Shown: positions 24,069 through 36,037 of the stretch, in pieces
Layout: every line of letters starts with the position of its first letter
Numbering within the stretch: the stretch's first letter is position 1
Assembly: GCA_029255685.2 (NCBI GenBank)
Contig: CM055313.2
Span: 30,562,579 to 30,626,578, forward strand
Length of the DNA: 64,000 nt
DNA from: Silene conica
Lineage: Eukaryota; Streptophyta; Magnoliopsida; Caryophyllales; Caryophyllaceae
Direction: 5' to 3'
The notes under the pieces: generated by a model
Told to the model about the DNA's origin: nothing
Database searches by the model: none
The model's input: only the letters and a program-made list of their open reading frames with translations
Made by a program: the position numbers and the translations under genes

Positions 24069-26523
24069 TGTAACAACCCGGATTATAAAACAAAGGAAAA
24101 ACATATTATAAAAGAATATCAGAGTGTAACTCAATGATAACTGGGTTAAGGTGGCGGAAACACCTTACCCAAATCCGGATCGATACTCAAATCGAAAACC
24201 AAACTAATACATTATTCAAAGGTTCTTAAAACTTAAAGCAAGGTGCTAAACAATTTATTAAGCTCGCTTCGCACTTTCCCCAAGCAAGCATCAACCAAAC
24301 TGCAACAACCTGAACAACCTGAGAAAGGGGTCGACAATCAGTCGGGAGTAACTAGATGCTCTCCCAGTCATGTTTACAACAAATGAATGTAACCAACAAT
24401 CATTAACAATTGAAATGCAAAACAAGTAAACATGTGAGATCATCTATGCTCACGAAAGTCCAATCAAACTTACCATCATTTGAAGACACAATACCGCAAT
24501 CATGTGAAGATATAAACGAGACATGACATGAAAGCAAACTTACCATACCATGATATCCTCAACACCAGACCAAAGAACCAACGAACCTAGACCATATGCG
24601 ACCACTAGACCATGAACACTTACAACTCAAGTAACTCACGACTCATAGTAACATAAGGCACGATGCTAGCAATAAAGCGTAGCGAAATTGGTGACACGCA
24701 ATCCATCGCAACAGGAGGCACAAAGCTATCATCGAAGCATAGCGAATAGAGTGAACGCCCGTTAGAGCGTATAACCACTGCCTCTAACTTGCCAGAGCGT
24801 ATAACCACTGCCTCTAGCTGACGGAGCGTATAACCACTGCCTCCATCGGTGTGGAGCGTATAACCACTGCCTCCACGGTACTATGTATAGCGTATAACCA
24901 CTGCCTATATGCCTAAGACCTGGCCAGACCTCTCGATGCAATAACTGTACACCGAACGACACTCGGGACCCAGAACGTATAACTGACGAATCTGGCCACC
25001 CCCGAACATAGACCAAAATAAATCCCACATCAATGGGTGGCGTTAGTTCATTCCGATAGTATATAACTGATACTACCGTCATCTATTCAAACTAGCAAAC
25101 AACAATGCACAGTATAACTGACTGTACTAACATGCGTGAATACCATCACGACTCAAACCAGTAGAACATCATAACAGACTGTCCTAATATCAAATGCATA
25201 GAAGTATCCAACGACATATGCAAACACAATATTATACAATCACTGAACACAACTCAACATGTGAATTAAGTATAAACAACCAAAGTTATAGTAACTCTAA
25301 CTATAACATAAGTAATGGATGCGAGGTTATACTAACCTCAACTATAACTTCCCCATATGGCTTGAGGTTATAGTAACCTTAGCCAAACCATAACATGAAC
25401 CTAAAGTTATACTAGCACCAACCATAACCTTGAGTCATACCTCAGGTTTACATTAGTCTCAACTATAACTTTAGATCGCAACCCCAAGTTATATTAACTT
25501 CAGCTATAACTTTAACTTGCAATCAAAGTTATATAGACATCAGCTATAACTTTGACTCGCAACTCAAAGTTATATTAACTTCAGCTATAACTTTGAGTCG
25601 TACTCAAGGTTGTACTAGTTTCAGTTATAACCTTGAATCATATTTTCAAAGTTACACATACTTCAACTATAACCTTGAGCAACGCTCTTGGCCATTAGCC
25701 GTGTCGCCATCTAGGGTTTTCCTCGCGAACCCTAGTTGCGCACACGACACCCATAACGACTTATCAACACATTATAATCCATAATTAAGATAATAAGACA
25801 TACATAAATATATGAAGCACAATTAATTCATGACAATAAATAATCAAACATGTACTAATCGTACAAACAATCATTAAATCATATTAATCACATCAATTGG
25901 CATAAACACAATTAAAAGAGAAACACCTAGTTACCTTTTTAGCAAATAAATCTAGAGCTCGTCGTCAACAACGTAGACGTCTTCTCCAGGTGAAATCTCC
26001 ACGCCTTTAGTAATTATCACACGTGCCAAAAGAGAGAACGAATCTAATAAATATACTAATTATATAAAACTATTAAAATAAAAACGCTTAAAACATGAGA
26101 CTTACGACGAGGAAAGATAGATCCAAAGAGTAGGATCGATCTAGGCTTGGAAAGCACGAAGGAAAAAGGAAGAAGAAGTGGCGGCACGAAACCCTAGGCG
26201 AAGGGCGTGACACGCGGCACAAGAGGAGAGAAAAAGAAGGAGAGAATTAGGTTTAGGGTTTTGAGAAGATGTGGAAAAGAAAACAAGGGTTTGGTTTCCC
26301 CTCTTATATATATAGAGAAGCTCATGGGTTTAATCCAAATTTAGGCCCAAAACTCCACCCAACACTCTATTCTCACATGAGACTTGAGAGTCAAGTAGGC
26401 CTTCACCGAATTTCGAGCCCAACGAGCCAAACAAACAAGAAAAGAATATTTTTCCCGAAATAAAATATGAAATATGGGAAAAAGGAATTAAATAAATATA
26501 TTACGGAAATTAGGGGTGTTACA
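24069..26523 (-). repeat. 5' LTR of the Tekay element
   Basis: Same length (2455 bp) as the 3' LTR with one difference found by eye. It carries the TATA box (26304-26315), donor-like sites, and both hairpin arrays (24761-25184 and 25271-25678) downstream of the TATA box, so these would be in the transcript. Confidence 0.94.
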
Positions 26524-26586
26524 TTATGCTTGTTATATGTTTCGTTACTGTTATGGGATGGTGAACTTCGGGACGAAGTTCCTTTT

Positions 26587-26599
26587 AAGGGGAGAAGAC
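26587..26599 (+). promoter_or_regulatory. polypurine tract of the LARD
   Basis: AAGGGGAGAAGAC stands immediately before TGTAATACTCC, the start of the 3' LTR, and after CGGGACGAAGTTCC, a Tekay-like terminus. Confidence 0.75.
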
Positions 26600-27569
26600 T
26601 GTAATACTCCGTATTTTTACTGTAATTTTACTCTTTTATGTCGGTGTTTTGTATGGTTATTCGATAATTTATATTCGATAATTCAATTATCAAAGAATGC
26701 TTTTATATCTTATAATAATTAAGCGAAGGGTCGAGAATGGGTCGTTTTTATCAAATAGGTGTTTTGACATTTTATATGTTTTTAACGTAATGTCGGGATC
26801 GAGCATTAGGGAATAGGTCGTGTTTTAATTTGTGTAAAACCCCTCGCGAAAGCGGAAATATAAACACATAAAAGTACTAAAAATGCAGCGGAATTTAAAA
26901 CTTTTTTAAAGCAAACAACATGACATGCGAGAAGTCCTAAACTGAAACAGAAACCGATCTGGAATAAAACCGTAATAGATAAGTAACAGTTCTAAGTACT
27001 GAAACCAAAACATAAATACAAGCCTGGGATGGAACATCCCTACAGGCACCAAAACAAATGTATCAAAACTACGAGTCCAGCTAAACGATAAATAAGGGCA
27101 AGTCATGATGATAGGATCATCGCTCGCTAGCTCTCGTGAACCCCGATCTCCAATCCTGCATGTACCTACATACATGAAAACATGTACGCCACAATCAGTG
27201 GGGAGTGACTAGAGTTCTCCTAGCCACCTTTTGTGACAACACATAACACATAAAACAATACAGAATACTCCAACATATAACCACATGTGAAGTATAAACA
27301 TCTCATCAACTGTCTCAACTATCATGCGATACTAATGCATAGCTCTCAACCCAACTTCATAAACCGTTAGGAAGGAGAGCCGGTTTCCCTACTGGTTACC
27401 CAGTCGGGGGGTCTTTCAGTCCAACTATTTATGAAACCGATCGAAGAGTCATCCAATGCCTTGGATGAACAATACTAAAGTCAAACATAAGACTCAACAA
27501 CTACAACATCTTAACATCCATAAACACATCTGTCTCCGATACGATACCATCACTAGGCCAACAGACAAA

Positions 27570-28143
27570 TTCAGCAAGTATAAGGTTCAGCGGTCAACTT
27601 AAGACATAACCTACATACCAAAACATTCAGCAAGTAAGAAGGTTCAGCGGTCAACTTAAGACAAAACCTAATTACCAAAACATTCAGCAAGCAAGGACTC
27701 AGAGGCCAGCTTAAGGCATGGACCTGCCAATCAGCAAGACACTAGACTCAGCGGCCAACTTAAGGCATAGACTAGCATCCAAAAGTAAAGGACTCAGAGG
27801 CCAGCTTAAGGCATGTCCCTTAACCACATCACAAGGTACTAAACTCAGAGGCCAGCTTAAGGCATGTTCTAGCACCAAACATCTGCACTCCGGGTGAGGC
27901 GTTACGACCTAAATGCCCCGTTGTGCAGCTGCTCTACTCGTCAGACTCAGAGGCCAACTTAAGGCATGTTCCAACGCGGTCACAATCATACATGTCTGGG
28001 CTCAGAGGCCAGCTTAAGGCATATCCCAGACACGACAAACATACACATATAGGGCTCAGAGGCTAGCTTAAGGCATATCCCCATATATGGCAAACAACTC
28101 ACGTATTAAGCTCAGAGGCCAGCTTAAGGCATACCTTAATACG
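27570..28143 (-). repeat. array of hairpins with conserved CTCAGAGGCC core
   Basis: About ten units share the plus-strand core CTCAGAGGCCAGCTTAAGGC, or TTCAGCGGTCAACTTAAGAC in the first two. The flanks differ in each unit but are self-complementary: TGTCTGGG (27993) with CCCAGACA (28025), and CGTATTAAG (28102) with CTTAATACG (28135). Others pair on the minus strand using G-U. An additional hairpin, CTGCAC/GTGCAG, lies near 27883-27927. Confidence 0.8.
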
Positions 28144-28437
28144 CATCAATACAATTTCATCTAAGTCTATGAACTAAGCTATAGCTCTACTTTCTTAACC
28201 TCTAATCAACACTTAATTGATCCCGGAAACTAAGTTGAGGGAGAGCCGGTCTCCCTTCCGGTTGCCCGGCCGGGGGGTCTCTATCCTCACTCCATTCCCG
28301 AACCCAATATAGTGTCGCCCATCCTCCGGGGACCTCAAACATACATCAAAGGTACTAGGAACGAGTTTCAATCAAAACCGAATAACCGTTTAAAAGTTAT
28401 GAACAAATTACGATTTGAAAATATGCTACATGTGTTC

Positions 28438-28742
28438 CCAGCCGGTCGGCAGGCTGCCGGTCCACCGGCTGGCAACACAGCCTAGCTTCCCCTTTCTTTC
28501 TTATCTACGAAATAACACAAGGGACTCCCAGCCGGTCGGCAGGCAGCCGGTCGGCCGGCTGGGAGCTCAGCCTCTCTAAATTTGAATCACGCAACAACTA
28601 TAACGCATTCCCAGCCGGCTGGCAGGCGGCCGGTCTGCCGGCTGGGAGACCTAATCCTACAAGTCTCATTGATACGCAAAAATAACAAAACCTGAGAAAA
28701 CGCTCTCAGCCGGTCGACCGGCGGCCGGTCGGTCGACCGGCT
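28438..28742. repeat. four GC-rich inverted-repeat units
   Basis: Units begin near 28438, 28528, 28611 and 28708, each close to CCAGCCGGTCGGCAGGC followed by GCCGGTC and CCGGCTGG, so each folds on itself. The fourth uses CAGCCGGTCGACCGG. Spacing is 83-97 bp and the DNA between is AT-rich and unrelated. Confidence 0.7.
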
Positions 28743-31700
28743 CAGAGAGCCTGTAACGCAAAATTCGCGATTTCTATTCGTTGCAAAACTTAACACTTCG
28801 ACACCAATTCCTAAGAATTACTACAAGCAAGTTTACCCAACATTATAGATCATCAAATACTACTTCCTAGCAGCACATAACTCCCATAAAAATCCTCAAA
28901 ACGGTTATAACAAGTATTCGTCGCAAACATGAGATTCTTCATAAAAATAACATATGAATGCAAGAACACCAACAAGCATGATTTCATCATAATAAAGCAT
29001 TCCTAAGCATGTTACTAAGTCCTTTGATCATTAAACGTTAATAAAAACAGAAACCATCACAAGATTTACAACAAAAGTGCTAATATTCACAATTAGGCCG
29101 AGTTTCTCATTATCGTCACCTCACAAGCGATTCCGGCTAAAGATCCTCCTCAACCAGGTTGCTAACACCCTCTGGATCGTCTAAGCCCTTACCTACAAAC
29201 ATAAAAACCGAGTTTTAGGACAGAAAACCGATCCTCACACAATGGACAGATTTTTCGGAGTGAAGGAAATGAAAAACTAAAGTGATAGATGGCTTGGAAA
29301 TTTGATGAGGATTCCGAAAATGTTATTGTTACCTTGATTCGATCGACGGATGATAAAGAAAGGATCGAAAAGGAGATGAATAAAATGGAGGTTTGAGGAA
29401 GATGAAGTTACTGTGAAATGAATTCTTGAGCAAATGAAATGTCGACAGAGGTCTTTAAAAGGTGTACAAGAGTTGTCCTTTCCGTCACATTTAAACGGGT
29501 TCAGATATTAGAACGGGTTTAAGTTGTGAAATGAATTTACCAAGTTTGCATTCGTCTTAAGGACTTAGGGTTCTTAAGACGGATCTTACTTGTTATTAAA
29601 ATATCTCACGATACATTAATAAAATATTTTCCGTTAAGTTATTAAAATATTATTTTATTACTTAAAATAATTAAAACGCTTAGAATATGTTTTACGAAAA
29701 ATACGGGATGTTACAATTTGAGGATGGGCCTCGATTTGCGTACCAACACAACATAGCCCATCTCGAAATGTTACATTATGCAAACACACCCCCTTATGCC
29801 GCCTGATAAACACACAAACCTAGACCACCTAAACCCTAATCGACAATCAGACGTTCACTCACAAACACTGCCGCCACATCCAAGTTTGAGGAGAAGGGTC
29901 TACACGGTGGTTTAGGGGTTCTAAGGGTGGTCGTTGGCAAGGGCAAGGAGGTATACTCACCATGCTCCTTTCGTTTTGTTTAGTTTTCAGTCTTTTTAAG
30001 TAATCTGTTCATTGCATATATGTGTTTGTAGGGTCTATTCTTCGTATGTTTTTAATCTTTGATACATAGTAGTCGTATATGGACCACCAGGAAGTCTCCC
30101 TTGACCGCCGTTGACCGCCAGAAGTGGTGTTTAATCGTGGTGTCAGACGTGCTTGGTAATCGTATTCCAGAGTTCTGTTTTGGGTGTGAATCTTTTATTT
30201 GTTTTGAAGCAGTTTTGGCTATGTCTGTTATGATTGTCTGGGGTATTTAGATGGCGGCGGTCAGGAGTTTGTAGGGTGGTGGTTGCAGTGGTTTGTGGTG
30301 GCTCAGGGTGGTCGACATAGAGGGTTTTGTTGGGGTAGTTGAACACGTAAAACAAGGGAAACACGGGTTTGTGGGTGCTGGGTTTAAGGACAAGCGTATG
30401 GGTGGTGGTCGTGGTGTCGACGGCCTATGGCCCTTCCCCTGGAACCACCGCGGCTCAGTGGCGAGCCTGGTGGTGCCACTGGCGGGGTTAGGGGCTGACA
30501 GTAGCGTTGAGACTGGTGTGTTTGGGGTGTTGGTGCGGTTCAGGTCTGCCGTGGGGAGGGTCTGTTTTAGGGTAGTTATGCTATACGTGTTTTGGGTAGT
30601 TAGGTCATACGTGTTTTGTTAACATCTTGCTATTGGACATATTATTATTATTAGTTTATTGGTTGTTTTATTATTGATATTGTTATTATTTCTTAACCAT
30701 CACAATTAGTATGTTATACATAGTATTATTAATATTATTAGTAAGTAGTGTTTAACATTAATATGGTTGGTGTTAGTTGTATATTATTGTCGTTATGAGT
30801 TTATAAGTGTGTGGTCATATGTTATATATGTTATTGTTAATCATACTATTTGTAATTTATGGTTATTAATATTATTAATTATTATTGTGATGACTACTAA
30901 TTACTTATGTTGTTATTGCTATAGATTTAGTAATAATTGGTGATTTGATTTCCTGCTATAGTTAGTATGTCTATAAATAGTAAGTTTATAATTAGTAAGG
31001 TTATATTTTTAATTAGTGTTAATTGATACGTAAATGAGCCTGCTTATAAAGGTGTGATTATTATGTACTATGTGTATCGTTTATAAACATGATCAAGTAA
31101 TTAACTATTAGGGTTTGGTTGTACGAATAGAATTTGATATTAAGTACTATCTATAGGAATTGAGTTCGAGGCAGATACTTCTAGCAGCTGTTCGAGTGTC
31201 TTTCTGCCATTTGAGGTAGGGGAATATCTATGTTGGTAATTGTGATCTAATTTGAGAATACTCATTATCTGGTTGGTATATTTACTTGTGATATATTGTG
31301 ATTGAATGATTATTGAGTATTGTGGAGAACGGGACTTGTGAAATGGGTCTTGTGATATGGGTCTTGTGATATGGGTCTTGTGATATGGGACTTGTGATAT
31401 GGCCATGGGAGGTGTGGTGTGATGGGAGGTGTGGTGTGATGGAGGTGTGGTGTGATGGAGGTGAAGTGGTTGATTGGATGATATGGAGATGGAGGAGGAT
31501 ACAGTTCTATTGTTAATTATGTTTATTTGTTTTTACCTACTCAACCTCGCGGTTGACCCTGTGTATTCGTGTGACACCTACGATGATCCGGAATGGGGAG
31601 TAGATTCTACAGGGAAGAGACAGATAAGCCAGGAGCTGGGACGGGAATGTGAGATGCGGACTTGAGACCGACTTAGATCTACAGCACATATAGAGTAGTC

Positions 31701-31886
31701 GTCAGTTGTGCTTTTATTTCCTATGTAATTTCTGTAATAACAAAAGTATAAAATTTATCAGTTTTATATAAAGTACTTTGGTTTGATTTACTTTGTTATT
31801 CACTACCTCGGATATTCCGAGATGGTAACAGCTCTATTTACTGAGGATGTCTTGCTAAAGGCTGCTTAATAAATCGGGGTGTTACA

Positions 31887-32716
31887 ATAACTTGCACCCA
31901 AGACTTGATTGAGATGATGCCGCGTGTGCTAGAAAAATACTCTCCAATTGCCTTACAATATGGGGAGAGCTTTTGTCAGGTTTTTGATGTGAGATCTGAG
32001 TTTTGGGAAAATAATGTTCTCAAAACCCTAATTTTTGAGATTGTGAATTACCAGTCACTAACAAAAGGAGAAAGACTCTCCTTTTGTAGTATATGGGTCG
32101 GCCGAACGGTATATGGTAAGGGTGGGCTTTTTCCACTCTTGCCTTATTCCTTTGCATGGTTCGACCCGATTTGCTAAATATTATTCGCGGGTTTAATTTA
32201 TAAATCGCACTCGTGTTATCAGATATTAATGCAGTCGATGTATTAATAATGGTCTGATAAAATTGCGATATTGTATAATTACCCAAATTAATATAACTGT
32301 TTTTATTAATACGCGAAATCAATATTTAATTAAATATAACTGCTTATATTTAATTTTACGAATTAAACATGTAATCCATATTAGCTAAAATTATTTAATC
32401 CGTATTAAATAATAATCTCAACATCTTATTGACTAATTTAATAGTCAATACCTCTGACTAATTGTTTAGTCGTATCCGGCATAAATATGACTGTATTTTC
32501 ATACCTTCACATCTCTCAAACGTGTCCTATAGGTGTGACGTATAGGGACCAGTTGATCACCACCATCCGTATGACAATAACGTCAAACTTATCTAGCAAG
32601 CCAACCGTTATTGATAAACGTGGATCAATTGATAATAATACTGAAGTATGCCCTTGTGATCCTTAAAGAGATTTAATAAGTCATTGTACTTAATTGTCAA
32701 GGACACCAGCCCCAAC
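31887..32716 (-). repeat. 5' LTR of copia C2, truncated
   Basis: On the minus strand it starts TGTTGGGGCTGG at 32716 and matches the C2 3' LTR for about 426 bp. It continues to the LARD insertion point at 31887. A perfect 11-bp inverted repeat, ACAAAAGGAGA with TCTCCTTTTGT (about 32058-32084), has a five-base loop and may be an RNA stem near the end of R. The distal end and primer site are lost. Confidence 0.82.
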
Positions 32717-33048
32717 ATTTTGCTGTAAGTCAGTCTTCCTGTAAGTGCGTTATGGTCGGTCGACTATGTAGATAGGTCAGTCGACCGCTTCCTGTACATT
32801 ACAGCTTCTGATCGGTTTGCAAACATCTCCAAGGCTACGAGTTTGGACTCTTGACTCGTGTATTCCTTTAAGACGGCTTCCGGAGGACGGTTAAAGCTTG
32901 ATTTGGCTCACTTCCGCTTGTTCCTACATTTAAAACATAGAAATGCCAAAGTAAACCGTTTTGGGAGGAAAAGTAACTAAAAGTTACACACATGCATAGA
33001 AATACGTGCTGAAACTATGAATAAAATGTATAGTAAATGCACGTATCA
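32717..33048 (-). repeat. Athila-type LTR fragment
   Basis: Reading from 33048 on the minus strand it starts TGATACGTGC and resembles the start of the A1 and A2 LTRs, including a TAGGAACAAGCGGAAGT block parallel to the A2 sequence. It carries the paired motif GGTCGGTCGACT (32754) and GGTCAGTCGACC (32775), 21 bp apart, about 260 bp from the LTR start. It is cut at 32716 by C2. Confidence 0.75.
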
Positions 33049-33050
33049 AT

Positions 33051-33615
33051 TATGATTAAAGGTGTGCTTGCTTTAATCAACCTAGAGCCACCCTAGTTCA
33101 TGGGTAAGCTCAAAATGCTCCCCTCTTCTCTTCCCCGTGTCTTGAACACGACAACCACACCATTACACCATATATTATGTGAATTGTTCACATAATCAAT
33201 TATTCCAACCCTAACCTCATTTTTCTAGTGTGAGTTTTGAAGTAAAACCTCTCAAAATATTATTCGATAATACTAGTATTCATATTACTATAATAGTTAT
33301 AGTATAAGGTTAAGTATTCTAATTAGATTAGAATTAAAAACTTAGTTTAAGGAAACCGTTTTAAGCACCTAACTCGTGTGTTATTTAGGTTTTAAGGGAT
33401 TGTCTTGGGTGCATCTTGAAGGAGGTATCCTACATTGGTTACTAGGGTTGGAGGATCATCCTTGCCAATTTCCGTCGGATTGTAAGCATTCGACATCTTT
33501 ATTTCCGCATATTTAAATAGCATGCATAAAATCTAAAACCTAATTAAATTGTTAATTAGTAAATTGATATTAGTAAGAATAATATTTTAGGGCGTGTAAG
33601 ACATAGAACCCTACA
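33051..33615 (+). repeat. 5' LTR of C3, left-truncated
   Basis: Matches 43220-44260 of the 3' LTR (after removing the 468-bp insertion there) and ends GAACCCTACA. The first 690 bp of the LTR are absent, the break coinciding with the start of the Athila LTR fragment. Confidence 0.85.
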
Positions 33616-33617
33616 AT

Positions 33618-33629
33618 TGGTATCAGAGC
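33618..33629 (+). promoter_or_regulatory. primer binding site of C3 (tRNA-Met)
   Basis: TGGTATCAGAGC, two bases after the LTR end, continuing AAAATGG. It is complementary to initiator tRNA-Met. Confidence 0.93.
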
Positions 33630-36037
33630 AAAATGGTTGCTTGCTTGCTTTTCGTTGTCATTTTTACGAACTTATTGTGATAACAAAAGAAAACCGGAAT
33701 TATAAAACCATATATGATATAGCAGAAAATTTTAATGCATGAATACCTACTGGTCCTAAAAGTGTTTTAGGTCATTTGGAATGATTTGTGGAAATACATT
33801 GTTCATTTTATAATTAATATTGGTTATTTTGTCATTCTAATCGGTTAAAATGAATTAATTTGAGAAAAATAGCAATTTTTACTTTCTGGCCGAGATTTTT
33901 TAATATGTTCTCACATGTATTTTTTATGTTATTAATATGAATTTTCGTAATTATTGGAGTTATAATGCATGGTTTATGAATTTTAAATGTTAAAATCTCA
34001 TAAAATGAGAATAAATGGGTTTATATAGTTATATTGTGAATTTAACTACGAAAGGTTTTGAGTATGTCACATGCAATATTTAAAATGTACGTTAAATTTT
34101 TTAGAAGTTTTTATCATATATTGCATGATTATTGATTTTTATTGTAAAAATCGGATAATAGTGACATAATTTCGACTTAAATAGTTTGAGTTGGAATTTG
34201 GCCATGAAAAGTTTACACAATGTCATATATATTTTTTCCAGAATTTATAAAAATTTTGAGATTTTTCTTTCGTATATTGCTTGTGAAATGATTTTAATGG
34301 TTAAAATCGTACATTATATGACATAATTTGTTAAATATAGCAAAAATTGCTAAAATAACCAAAACATTTAACCCATGTAAGTCATATTTGATATGTTCAT
34401 CACCATTTTTTTCTTAGGAGCCAAAAGTTTCTGCATATTTAATTTTTAATTGTTAATTGTTAAAGTTAAAAATTGAATAATAAGAGTCATTTTGTGTTTA
34501 TTTCGGATATTGGGCAGTGTGTTCTTTAACTTTTCTGTCCATTTCAGTTCCATAAGTGTTTTGGAATATGTAAAAATATTATTCGTATTTTAAATGCATT
34601 TATGAAGGTAATTATTGAATTTCCAACTCAAAATACGTGTTTTTACGTCTTATTAACGACATAAATGGTTATTTCGTTTAATACTAATATTTTTAAAGTT
34701 ATGAAATTTTAAGAAAATTCCAGGTTATTCAAAATTTGAATTTTGAATTTTTCGAAATTTTTGTGACTCTTTTAGATTTTTATATTGTTTTTCCCGTAAA
34801 ACTGATTAATTTCCGAACAATATTTGAAAATAAGTTAAGTCATGTTCAAAATTTGAGTAAGACTAAATTTTAAAACCTAAATGATTTAGGATGTTTAACT
34901 TAAGTGTGAATATCGATTCACGCGATGCTAAGTGATTTTAAACGTTAAAATCACGCAATTCCATAAAACCGAGTTATACCATAACTATTTTTAAATGATA
35001 TTTAATAGGACGATTTGGCTTAGGGTTTGTATGTTAGTTCATATTCATAAGCATTGCATATTTTATTATGATTTATTTACGTAATTTTGGAATTATGTAA
35101 TTTTGCTTAGTATGGCCTTAAGTTTAATTGATAATTCCCGTAATGTAAGGGGTTATTGATTCGGATTTAATTAATGTGATCGCGTATCACTTTATTTATT
35201 GTTTATTCTATTTTATAATGTAGAAAGTAGATAGAAAAGTTGTAATTTTTGTAATTTCTGGAGAACATTAAGGACGGTGCCTTTCGGAAAGGAGTTCCGA
35301 CCAAGACGGTGTTTGGCTTGGGATGCGTGCCTCGTGAGAAGTTCAAGGGACCAAGGAGTTGGTTTCCGAATTTGTATTTTTATTACTTTTATATTTTAGG
35401 AAGACCATACTAGGATTTTTCTTATGCTTTATATGTTTGCATGCATAGCCAATTCGTCATATCATGTCATGCATTTTTATCGAGTTTATCGACCAAGTCA
35501 ATTAAATTTATCGTTAATTCACCGACTTAGTTCACTTAAAGGAGATAGATAATAAAATTGACTAGATCTCTTACAAATATAAATATTGAGACTTAGCCTT
35601 ACCAAAGAGTAAAACCCATGACTCCCTTCTTCATAAGAAAGTAGGCTCGGCTACACCGGGGTGCTAAACTTGTTACGTTGGTTAAGTGGGGTAATATGAT
35701 TACACCTTGAAATTTGGTCGATCTCAACGAAGGTATTCGTAACCGTAGTTGCAATAAGTTCGGGCTAAAGACAATTTAAAGTAAATTGTCGACCGAGAGT
35801 TCTAATGTAGAATCGATGAAAGGGTTAATCCACTGAATTATATTAATAAGGGATGAATCGGCTACACCGTGACCGAATTAATTAGTATGGATTTGGGTCT
35901 CGGAATCGTTTACTTAATTGGGTAAGAGATCATTAAGTAAATGTTAGACTTGTTTAAAAATATTTACGAGTTTTTATTAACGATGATTGTTTTTAATTCC
36001 TTCGCTTTTAATTATAGTTTACTTTCAAACATCTTCA
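33630..36037 (+). other. C3 leader, no gene
   Basis: About 2.4 kb of AT-rich untranslated sequence. The last 400 bp (GGGATGAATCGGCTACACCG near 35850) parallel the C1 leader. No coding domain seen. Confidence 0.7.

Larger units (their letters stand above)
16996..26523 (-). mobile_element. complete Tekay-type chromovirus (Ty3/gypsy)
   Basis: A 9528-bp element on the minus strand, flanked by TTATG at 16991-16995 and 26524-26528. It has two 2455-bp LTRs, a primer site, a polypurine tract and one unbroken gag-pol frame ending in a chromodomain. Comparing the LTRs by eye I found one difference (T at 17484, C at 24557). Near-identical LTRs plus an intact ORF point to a very recent insertion and possible activity. 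The clade is inferred from the chromodomain, protein order and terminus. Confidence 0.95.
26833..29715 (-). mobile_element. 2883-bp solo LTR with hairpin arrays
   Basis: Flanked by ATTTG at 26828-26832 and 29716-29720. The ends are TGTAAAACCCC and GGGATGTTACA; orientation is taken as minus from the TGTAACATCCCGTATTTT start, usual for long gypsy LTRs. No primer site, polypurine tract or ORF lies inside, so it is a solo LTR left after recombination of two LTRs. It is absent from the LARD 5' LTR. Confidence 0.88.
10479..31886 (+). mobile_element. large non-coding LTR retrotransposon (LARD) with nested insertions
   Basis: Complete element: 5' LTR 10479-13058, primer site 13062, internal region 13059-16995 continuing at 26529-26599, 3' LTR 26600-31886, duplication ATAAC on both sides. 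Without later insertions each LTR is about 2.37-2.40 kb and the interior about 4 kb. The interior has no gag or pol remnant I can recognise. The 3' terminus (CGGGACGAAGTTCC, then a purine run) resembles Tekay chromoviruses, so it was probably mobilised in trans. I counted about 13-15 LTR substitutions by eye, far more than in the Tekay element nested inside. Confidence 0.9.
26600..31886 (+). repeat. 3' LTR of the LARD, interrupted
   Basis: Same ends as the 5' LTR. A 2883-bp solo LTR sits at 26833-29715; without it and its duplication the LTR is 2399 bp. It ends GGGTGTTACA at 31886, followed by the ATAAC duplication. Confidence 0.92.
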
